The notes under the pieces are model-generated. The model saw nothing but the letters and a program-made list of their open reading frames with translations. It did not search any database and had not been told where the DNA came from. A stretch of DNA of 64,000 nt, from positions 26,908,001 through 26,972,000 of the forward strand of contig OZ231126.1 of the NCBI GenBank assembly GCA_965153355.1, given 5' to 3'. This document shows, one piece after another, positions 9,819 through 19,300 of this stretch; within the stretch, counting starts at the first letter, position 1; each line of letters begins with the position of its first letter. Source of the DNA: Flaccisagitta enflata. Lineage: Eukaryota > Chaetognatha > Sagittoidea > Aphragmophora. The position numbers and the translations under genes were made by a program.

Positions 9819-12816
9819 TCATTCTCCTTCTTTCTTTCTCATTATTTCATTCTTTCTTTCTATCTTTCTTCCTATCTTTCTTTCTTTCTTTCTTTCTCTC
9901 TATCTTTCTTTCTTTCCTTCTATCTTTCTTTCTATCTTTCTGTCTATCTTTCTTACTTTCTCTCTATCTTTCCCTCTTCTCGCCTCACCGAAATTGAAGA
10001 TAGAATTGACTCGGTAAGCTAGACTGAATTTTGAGACGCCGCAGACTTGCAGAAGAGAACGAATATGAAGAAACATAGAATTGATTTCGATTAAGAAAGC
10101 CACCTGCAAAAAAGAAACGACAAATAATGAAAGAAACACATTAATGATTTAGTATGCATAAAACGTGCACAATGCACATGTCAGTCTGGTTGTTCTAGAC
10201 ATCGATTTTTTTACGATACGTCTCAAAAACCCATTTGAGTTTCCCACCCAGAATTATCTGTGGCATCTTCTGCATCGAATATTGTTTAGTCGAAAAAGGT
10301 TTTCGATCAATTGTAAATTATAATGAAAGAACTCGGGTGGAGCTCATTAAACACTGCAATCCTACGAACGTAGCAACTTGACTCGACCAAAAAACCGGTT
10401 TTGAAAATTCAAGAACATACATTTGCTTTCAAGTCCGCATCATTATGACAAAACCTCGATTCGATTCCGTATGGACGACGCATCGTTGAAATCAAGGAAT
10501 AGTTGATAGCTGACAAGTGTGAGGGCTTGTTCTTTATAAAGTATGGACCAACAGACTGGAGGACAGACTTACAGACAAACAAAATTTCTCAGACAGATTT
10601 AAAAAAGACTTTCTTAGTTAGATACAGAAATGTTTTATATTAACGGCATGATGTGTAAAATCTAGGATCAATTCCTTTAAAAAAAAAAGTTATCTAGAAT
10701 GTTAATGTCATTAGATCAGGAGAAAATCATCAAAGGGACCTTCAAATATGTTATTAATTCAGGTTTGACTGTTAAAGCAGGTGACGAAGAGGCCACCGTA
10801 GCTTCTTTCATCAAATCATGGATTCTAGTCAGAAAAGGGTTCTCACCATATTGTAGCCCATGTACTGTCTGGAGAGAAGAGCTGAGCCAAAGCAGAGAAG
10901 GACAACCACGTGATGAAGCTGTAACTCCCATTCTGACTTTCTCGATTTGGACAAATCCACAAAGTCATGGATGAAGTACCTAGAAACAAATCAAATAAAA
11001 CAAGATTATTAATTATTTCCCAATATGAAAAGTGGTTGAATAAGTTAAATTCCGTTACTGTCGAGGAGGACCAGACCTTGGCCCTAAAATTGTTTTTTTT
11101 TTTCTTTTTCTTTTTTTGTTTTTGGTTTTTTTTTTTTTTTTTTTTTTTTAGTCGCGGACAAGCTACTCTATAAGAGGCTTTGTCCGTCCGTCCGTCCGTC
11201 CGGCGGTCCGTCACGCTCGAGTTGTCACGCTCAAGTTAAAAACGATCAGATAGTGTAAAAACGCGAGTTCTCGCCCCTGCCCTACCGTCCGCGACCGGTT
11301 TTGGCCTTATTTTCTTGAGAGGGGGAAAATTGATGAATCATTAGCACGTTGGAAAGATGACAGAAAGTTCATTTCATAGCCAAGTGTTGTTGATATAGTT
11401 GAACAAATCTGATCCCCCTCCCAATAAAACAAGGCAAGTCAAAGGCACTGATTCAAAGGCCTACCATCATATCACGGTAATACTGTGACAGCGATCGATC
11501 CTCAGAATCATTTTTGCCCATTGCCACATATTCTTAGCAAATTTTCATGTTTTCATCTTCTGTGTTTTTCTCCAACTGACCGACTGACCAATCCATCATA
11601 GGTGTATGCGACTGGCGAAATTTCATGGAGATTTTTTATCTCGATCAAGTTTTTTTGTTTAAATTCGCAAAACCAATGTTAACTGACAAAGTGACAATGA
11701 TAAACGGTTCTTGTGGAGAGGAACTAAGCAAAAATTGGCCGTTGGCAGTCAATCGAATTTCAATTGGCGAGATAAATTCATCCGTTTCACCGTAATTGAA
11801 ATCAACAAAGTTTATAAGAATCAAAGAACCACGGATTAATATCAAATGGCAGGCTACCATAAAAAGCTTTAAGTCGCGTGTTACGCGATTCTATAGTCTC
11901 TTAGTTTCTATATCCATCGGTCAGTTTGTCAGTCAATCTGTTATTTCTCGGCGTTGGTGTGCGGTTTTTGCATCATTGCGCCTACTAAAAGCCAGGCCAG
12001 CCTTTTTCATCACCGCCCCAGCCCAGTGCCAACCCGCCTTGTACCCGGCCTTGTTTGGGAAAGAATTAATGTTGCCCTACAAACTTAAAACACTTCCAAT
12101 GAGAGGAATGGTGGATATAGATGAAACTGACTGACCATCTGTTGTCGAAATTTATGGCAGAGAAAATCCCTGTGATGATGATACTCACCCGATGCTAATC
12201 GCTGAGAGAATGTAACATCTTTCATGGCTGTGATTAATGAGATCCTTGGCCATATCTGCAAATATCAAATCAGGTAAATTTCATTTGAGATTGTATCCAA
12301 GGCCCAATGACAATGGATCATGGTTTTTACGTCAACTCCATGATGTTCAGTGTTACAACAAGGTTGATAATGATTTCAGTCGTCCATACTGCCAATTTTG
12401 AATGAAAAGCACTGTGTCCGAACGTATCAACATACAACTACACTTAGCTACGATACAAAGTCGTACTCAAATTGTCCATTCTTTTTTGTTTTCTTACAGG
12501 GGCATTTTACATCCGTTGTTGCGTGGTCAACTGTATCTGCGTTGGCGTGTATAAAACGTTAACTATATCGGCCATTATGTCACACCTGGGTCAAGATAGA
12601 AGCATAGTAGTCCGCCTATTCCGGTGATGGACGAATGAAGCAAAGACACGAAAATGTTTTTGAATTTCCATTCGTGTTTTTTGTTGGCTACGATTTGAAA
12701 TCGAGGCGCCACCGAGGCCACGATCGAGGCCACGAGGCGCCACACGAAAAACGCCGCGATGATCACGAACACGCCGTAATGACGCTGACACGAATCGGCA
12801 AACGGGGTGTCAGTTT
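9380..12816 (-). CDS. TLC-domain protein gene, TLCD1/TLCD2-like (partial model)
   Basis: Four minus-strand exons give segments matching the TLC (TRAM/LAG1/CLN8) domain of the TLCD1/2 plasma-membrane proteins. Known TLCD proteins are multi-pass membrane proteins linked to membrane phospholipid composition. Exons: 12816-12586 (first TM segments and the KFKNIFVSLLHSSITGI signature), 12255-12189, 10103-9989 (LIEINSMFLHIRSLLQ and YRVNSIFNFG) and 9483-9380. Exons 1 and 2 join in frame (phase 1), and 10103-9989 joins 9483 in frame (phase 1). Not located: the initiator exon, and an exon of length 1 mod 3 that should carry the GY..YD / WE..HH part between 12189 and 10103. The Helentron 3' end lies 127 bp upstream of the first exon found, so the start may lie beyond 24.5 kb. 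Confidence 0.75.
9770..9965. repeat. (TTTC)n microsatellite
   Basis: Long CTTT/ATCT tetranucleotide tract within the TLCD intron. It generates spurious serine/phenylalanine/leucine frames. Confidence 0.95.
9989..10103 (-). CDS. TLCD-like exon: LVEIN/YRVN block
   Basis: Acceptor TTTTTTGCAG, donor GTGAGG. 115 bp, phase 0 in and phase 1 out. The peptide VAFLIEINSMFLHIRSLLQ plus AYRVNSIFNFG matches the LLVE.SNIFL..R and L.YRVNK..N segments of human TLCD1. This is the strongest identification in the gene. Confidence 0.85.
10626..10674 (-). CDS. Weak candidate for part of the missing TLCD central exon
   Basis: Minus-strand reading ELILDFTHHAVNIKHF between an acceptor-like TTTAAAG and a donor-like GTATCT resembles the WE.LLHH.V.I..F block of TLC proteins. 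The conserved W is absent and the phases do not join cleanly to either neighbour, so I do not include it in the gene model. Confidence 0.15.
10675..11149. other. TLCD intron sequence, no clear exon
   Basis: A 91-codon plus-strand open frame at 10699-10974 lacks recognisable motifs and matching splice sites. A poly-T tract occupies about 11091-11149. Confidence 0.3.
11150..11310 (+). mobile_element. HINE-like copy (GTCCGCGAC subtype)
   Basis: The left arm AGTCGCGGAC begins at 11150 after a long poly-T, but the right arm of the 5' hairpin is eroded (AGCTACT). ATAAGAGGCTTTG(TCCG)n follows. GTCCGCGAC at 11287-11295 is the exact reverse complement of GTCGCGGAC. Confidence 0.6.
11871..12060 (+). 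mobile_element. Degraded HINE-like copy
   Basis: The 5' hairpin AGTCGCGTGTTACGCGATT begins at about 11872, followed by CTATAGTCTCTTAG. The 3' end near 12030-12058 (TTGTACCCGGCCTTGTTT) keeps the terminal part; the subterminal motif is not recognisable. Confidence 0.45.
12189..12255 (-). CDS. TLCD-like exon, 67 bp
   Basis: Acceptor ATATTTGCAG, donor GTGAGT (12183-12188). It completes the split codon of the preceding exon to give DP-D-MAKDLINHSHERCY, then ILSAISIG, matching TLCD PDM.....YS.....S.GY. It ends in phase 2. Confidence 0.8.
12586..12816 (-). CDS. TLCD-like exon: N-terminal TM segments
   Basis: Acceptor ATCCTCGCAG abuts 12816; the donor after CCAG is GTGTGA. 231 bp, phase 1 in and phase 1 out. 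The peptide has a hydrophobic stretch (GVFVIIAAFFVWRLVASIV) followed by WKFKNIFVSLLHSSITGIGG and LLCFYLDP. This corresponds to the W.W.N..VS..H....G.WALLC block of TLCD proteins. Confidence 0.8.
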
Positions 12817-12942
12817 CTGCGAGGATGAAATGGTGACATTAAGGATGGTGAGATTAATTGATTGGTTGATTGGTTGATGGGATGAGAAGACATGAGGCTG
12901 GTTGATTGGTTGATGGGAAGGGAAGATGAAGTCATAAGAAAA

Positions 12943-12974
12943 CAAGTACCCCGGGGGTACAACGATGCGTCCAC
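12943..12974 (-). other. Helentron 3' terminus: subterminal repeat and stem-loop
   Basis: On the minus strand: GTGGACGCATC (12974-12964), a short spacer, the near-perfect palindrome GTACCCCCGGGGTAC (12960-12946), then CTTG. The first motif pairs with the 5' hairpin arm at 24518-24528 over 11 bases. Confidence 0.8.
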
Positions 12975-13060
12975 ATGCTGCTTAGCTCGTTAATGACATC
13001 CTTACCAAAACTGACAAGCTCAGACAGACAAACAAGCTGTTAAATTTATTTAGAAATGGT

Positions 13061-13063
<3 letters not shown>

Positions 13064-13135
<72 letters not shown>
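13064..13135. repeat. (AG)n microsatellite
   Basis: About 35 AG dinucleotides in the 3' non-coding part of the Helentron. Confidence 0.95.
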
Positions 13136-13143
<8 letters not shown>

Positions 13144-13250
13144 TAGAGACTTCATCCTATATCATTTCTATAGCTTATAGTTACAACCCTTGATTAATGA
13201 TTTTTCAAATTCCTTCCATTTTCTTTTTTCTTTTTTGTTTTACTGAAATG

Positions 13251-13252
13251 TT

Positions 13253-13256
<4 letters not shown>
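13251..13256 (-). terminator. Possible poly(A) signal of the Helentron transcript
   Basis: AATAAA on the minus strand about 110 bp after the stop codon of the long ORF. An A-rich tract lies immediately upstream on the same strand (13257-13316). Confidence 0.45.
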
Positions 13257-13296
<40 letters not shown>

Positions 13297-13362
13297 TTTT
13301 TTTTTTTTTTTCTTTTTGCAACTTTTTTTTCAATGAAACATCAATACAAGAAAAACAATGGT

Positions 13363-16300
13363 CTACGGTTTTGAGATAGCAATTGCAGCATGATCGCTGT
13401 AATATGGAAAATTCATGTGTACTTTCGGCTCCCATCCAAGTCTCTTCATGTAAATGTGATCCAAAAGACCGCCATCTTTATGAGTCGGGCCCTTTACAAT
13501 TTGGTTGTATCCACAGGAGAGTATCTTTGCCACAATTGAATCTTTTGGGTCTCTCATAAAGTTGATGTTGAAATCGCCGGTGATTAGACAGGGTCTTTGC
13601 GCAGCTGCCAAACTTCCAAGATCTCTAAGAAACTCGACTTTATTTGCTCCTCTGGAGCAATACACATTGATAATATCATATTCATTTCCTTTTAGCTTCA
13701 ACATTTGGTAGAACTCTTTATTTATGCTTCCGCAGACTTGAAATTCTTCACAATAGTAAGTTGCAATGCCTTTGCCGCGGCCTTGGTTAACCATATGGAG
13801 CTGATAACCTTCAACTTGGTACCCTGTTCCATCTTCATCTGGGCAGCACCACGTTTCTTGTAAATTCATCACTTTGGCCCTCATCTGAAAGTCCTTTGTT
13901 AATGCAACAAAATTTTTCCTGAGAGATCGAATATTTAAAGTGACAACAACAGTTTTAGCAAGACGAGATTTCTCCTGAGTGTTTAAGGCCAGTTCCTTTA
14001 ATCTCTTCAGTTCATCCATGGCGCTTTCAGAAGGGAAAATCTTTTCAGGCAGAAACTCCTCATAGAAGAAAATCTGGTCTATACATTGGACACGACTACA
14101 CATCACATAGGATTGAGCAGCTTCTCTGACTTTCCTGAGGTCCACAACTGCCTTGTCAGGTTCACTGATTGTACTGCCTTGAACCTTGTGGGCAGTACAG
14201 GCAAATGCCAGTTTCAGCGGGAATTGAGTAGCGGTCATAAAATCATTTGCAGATGATGGATTTTTGGACAAGTTGAACCTGAACTCAATCTTTTCAATGG
14301 GAGTGACAGGAATATTAGGAAATCTTGTCTGTATCTGTCTACTGTTCTTTTTGCGCCTTTCCCTTCCAACTTTTAGGTGCTTGAAATGGACAAGAATTGA
14401 TTTTATGTTGCCAGTTGCAAATTCAAATCCTTTTACTTCACCAACAGCCCCATTAGTCAGTGAATCCAACGTATCAACGTTGTAAGTCAACATAACTGGT
14501 GAGCCAACCTTCAACTGAATTTCAAGCTGTAATGGAGTGTTCATGATGTTGCCATCTGTATTTTTCCTAGGAGGACGCGATACAGGTTTCCCAGAGCGAC
14601 AAACTGTGGCATCAAATTTGTGTAGATCTCCAGCCATGCTTTCTAATCTCTCCTTGTTGATTTTATTCACAATGGCATTGGTTGCAGTAATGTAGAGGGC
14701 ATCATAAGGTAGATCTTGTTCTTTTCTTGCTCTCTGCTTCAGTATTTGACAATCCATCTCTGTTTGATCACCAGTTCTCAATCTATTGAGAATATCCGCG
14801 TATGCCTTGTCTTTGCCTTGTCGATGGTTGTGTGTCAACATGAGCACTTGAAATTTCTCCCAGAGAGGGTCTAAAGTGTGTGGGAGATGGTAATCATTAC
14901 ATAGTGGTTGTTCAAAGATGTAGCGACCCATTACAGGTTTCAATTGCAAAGGATCCCCAAAAAGTAAAACTGAGCATCCACCAAATGGTTCTTCAGTGTT
15001 CTGCTTCAATTCTCGAAGTCGCAAATCCAACTGGTAAAACATATCAGCCTTGACCATGCTTAGCTCATCAACAACAACCATTCTTAGATTCTTCAAATGC
15101 TCCCTTTTCTCATCTCTAGCTTTGTCTGAGAGCGAAAGGAATTCATTGCCAAAAGGGAAGTTAAATGCACTGTGAAGCGTCATACCATCCACATTTGCAG
15201 CTGCTGTTCCTGTAAAAGCTGTGATCAAAATGTAAGGTTTGTCTGGATCATCTCCTGCTTGCCTGAGTATCTTTTCAAACCATTGTCCAATTGCACTGAT
15301 GAGTAGACTTTTTCCTGCACCAGCACCACCTAGAATGACTAGCAAGGGTCCATTAAGCAAGGTAAGAGGCAATTTCACAGTCTTGCTTATCTGAATTAGT
15401 CTTGCATGATTCAGTACAATACTTAAAACTAGTCGTTGATCATCATCTAGTTTCTCTGTCAGTTGACACCTTTGCTCATCAGAGAGGAGTTTAACTGTCT
15501 TGAAAATTCCAGTTGAGGTTGATGTTTCAGACTGTGTTGGCAAATTTTGAGGGTCTGATTGGACAAAATCTGGGTGATATATCACCCCTTCTGCTTGGCA
15601 TTCATCCATATCTTGCTCATTCTGTGGGTCAAGCTCATCACCAATGGTGTTTTGCAATTCCTTAGCTTTTTCCAAGCCCTCTTCAACTGACTCTAAAAAC
15701 TCCATCACTTTACCTTTCACCTTTGAAATATCTGATTTTTGGTAAGTGGACAAACAAGTCTCAAAATCATCTCTCTCATTCTCAAGAGTTGGCCCAAATT
15801 TTTTCTTGGAAGAGTGAGGCATGTAGAGCTGCAGCTCGCTATACATGAATTCATGAGGGCTTTGTTCACGATTGAATTTGTGGTACCTTAGGACTTGTAC
15901 TGATCGCCGTCTCATGTATGGCAGTTCCCCTGGTTTCAGGCTCTGAATGCATATGAATAGTGGTAACTCTGTTGCTTGTTCTGATTCATTATAGTCAACA
16001 CTTATGATATGGTTTTCAAACATGACTTTACCAAACTTGTCACACTCTTTCTCTACTTTTTGGGCAGAAAAGTCATAATCCTCATCAATCTTGCTCACTG
16101 CATAATACTTTTTCACAAACTGTGCATAGCAGAGCTTTGAAAGGTGTGGCTGTTTTTGGCAATCACGTCTGATGTATTTTTCATAGAGGGATGGCTTCTC
16201 TTGGTATTTTCCCTCTCTTCCCTCAACCACTACTACTTTCTCACAGTGTTTGACATCAGCTTCATCAATCTTTTCTAAAAATCGACTGGGATGAAACCCA

Positions 16301-19300
16301 GTTTGAGCAAAGACAGACTTGACATCTGAGTCCTTCATAATCATGCTGGGGATGATTCTGTAGTATGCTTCGCTCTCCCCCATCTGCCGATGGGTTAAGA
16401 AGACAGATACCATCTTTCTGAGCTTGGACTTCAAGTCTTCATTATGAGATTCTTTCACTGCCTCCTGAAGTACTTTCATGGTTCCACTATCGTCCTTGGC
16501 ATAGTAGTCACTGATGTAGGTGATGACGGCAAAATAATCTAGACACAACTGGAAATCCACATTGCCATTCCATGCAGCAATCCACTCAGGATTGTAGGTA
16601 TTCACCATGATCTCGTCCGTGTCACGTTTGTAGTGAACAGAATACCCTTTCTTGTTAACCGATAAGGCTTCTTCATATTGCACTAGAAGAGACTTGGATG
16701 GATCAATTTTTTCACGATCAACAAGTCTGAGCAGATGTTCAATTCTGGCTTTCATGAGGGCTGTCATGTCATCTTCTTGAGGTTGGTAATTACAAGCTTT
16801 TGCCTTCAGGATGTCCATAGAAACTGAGCCATTTTGGATTTCATGATCACCAAAGAGATTTTTCATGTCGTCTGGCAGTCTAATCAGAGCTTTCTTTTCA
16901 TATTCTCCATTCTCAATGAGATTTTCAAGCCTCCATTTGATTTTCCTCTCTCCAAATAGTTGCTTGGTTTCTTGACTTCCATGGGAATCAACCTTTTCCA
17001 TTTTTTCCTTGTCCTCAAGAACCTCCTTTACTCCATCAAGAAACAGTGTGTGTTGGGCCATCTTTTCTCTTCTTTCCTTCTCTTCAGGGTACTTGATGAA
17101 GGAAGGGGTGCTTATGATGGTCTTATGAATTGGATATTTAGGAAAATTGAACCGGCATGTAGTTCCATACTTCCTGCAAGCTTTTGCTGTGTGATGATGC
17201 ACATTGACTTCTGACACAATGGTTGCAGTTGCTGGGTCTTTCAGGGACACAGAGACAAAAAGATCTGCAAACTTCTCTAGTGATGATTTTTGCTGAAGAT
17301 CGAGAGCATCTCCTGACTTAATGCGATTCAAACCTTCGACGATGTTTTTTGTGTCTTGGGTGGGGAGCATCCAGAACCTCTTCCAGTCCATCCAAAGGGT
17401 TCCATGGGCATGGGGAGCCCCCCGGAACTGAAACTCAATGCGATAGTTGTAGTGACTAAGTGTCAGTGGAGCACCCTTGGAGAGCATCACATTCTTCAGG
17501 AACATTCGAAGTCTGTGCTGAAAGTTGAGAGTTGCATTGAGAAGGTTGTTCTTTATGAACTCATGCTTGTTGGGATAGGCCTTCAAAAACTCATCTAATG
17601 GTTGGTCATCAATGAAAAAGTCCTCCTTGCCCTCTATGCACTCATAAGTGACCTTATGGCCCTCAAGAAGAGCAGTGAAATTCTCTGGCCAGCGGACATC
17701 CGCACAAGATAATGTGAAGAAAAATGTGAATGGGCCAAGATTTTCCAGTTTTGCAAACAGCTCTCCCCGTGCTTTCTTCCAGTATCGTGGGGTGTTTTTG
17801 ATATTTTCTAACACCATGTATGGATCATCTAATGTGTACACTGATGTGCCATCTGGATTTACTTTTTCAAGTCCTTTTTGGAATGACAAATTGATGTTAC
17901 GATGCATTTGCTTCTGCTCAGTATGCGCCGCTGCGGTAAAAACATAAGGAGGATGACTTCCGCATCTTTCATCAACATTAAGAATCCTCTGGCACCAATA
18001 ATCTTGCTCACCTAACTTAACCTTTCTCTCCTCATCCTTTCCATTTCTCCCATCTGGAAAAAGGCAAGGGAAGGACTTGACTTCAAAATCTGTCTCTTGA
18101 AGTATACTTCTTGGGATTTTTCCTTGACCAGGGGCAACTTGAACTGGTTCACTAGTATTTTCTTCAACTGTGATTTCTGGTAAGTTATCACCAAAGCAGG
18201 TTGAACGATTGTAGTTGAATTGGTTTCTTCCAATGGGATCATTTTGCCGATATTCTTCCTCTTCTGTCACTTCACTTTCTTGAGAGGGCTCAGAATTCTG
18301 ATTGGCAGCTTCTTGGGAGTTGATCTCCAGATCTTCAAAGTCAATGTCCACTGTTTTCTGAGAGTTGATCTCCAAGTCATTTAGGTCAATGTCCACTGAG
18401 TTCTGTGAATGAATGTCTGGGGTGGCAATTTGAACATCTTCTGGAAAAAGGATCTTGTAGCCCTCAGGATCTGACTCAAAGCATCTCTGTTTGAAATCTT
18501 CATCCTCAAGGATTTTCTCATAATGTGGATTTTTCATAGAAATGAGTGTTCTCAGTGCCTGTAACACATTCCTCATGTTGATCAATTGCTGATTATGAAC
18601 ACCTGGGTAGTTTAATCGTCTCTTTAACTGCACAACTGAGAGCCCTGCATCTGATGGGGTCCTTGGTAGCTTAGTCAATGTTTCTATGACATCGGTGGGC
18701 GCTATGGGGACATTGACAGTTTGGTCTTTCATTGCATTCCAACGGCTCTTTGGAAGGAGGACAATTTTTTGGAAAATGAGATTGAGGGCTATTAACTGTT
18801 GCTCTAACTCTGAAAGCTTTAGTTCGGGATGCTTCTCAATATTCACAAGCTGAAGATTGTTTTGATTGCTCATTGGCGCCATCCTGTTTTTTTCAAGGTA
18901 ATTCTTGCATGTGAAGCATGTGTAATCACTGGTGATCTCCATGTTTTGCTCTCCAACTGAGCAAGGCAAGAAAGTCCTTCGTGATGGTATGGGGCCTATG
19001 AATTTTTCAAAAGATCCTGGATACTGAGTTTCATATGATTCTTTCCAGTCTTCATCCAATTCCACCACCTGGTTATCATAAAGCTTTCGGTGACAACAAA
19101 CACAGAAAAAGATCCTTCCATTCCTTACTGAGGCAAGAAAAGCTTTCCTTCTTTTGAATGCTGTGTCCATCTGAGAAAGGCGATAGTTTTGCTTTCTGGT
19201 TTTCTCCTTTAATTTGTATCTTTCAGGATCTTTCCTCCTCTCTTCTGTTCTTCTTCTCTGTCTTCCAGCTGCTTCATCTTCTCTGTAACTCTCAGGGTCT

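Noticed and set aside
10400-10530. Possible TLCD central exon reading GYQLFLDFNDASSIRNRIEV
   Set aside because: The phase at the acceptor fits, but the frame stops shortly after and no acceptable donor precedes the stop.
10699-10974. 91-codon plus-strand frame in the TLCD intron
   Set aside because: No domain, no consistent splice sites, opposite strand to the host gene.
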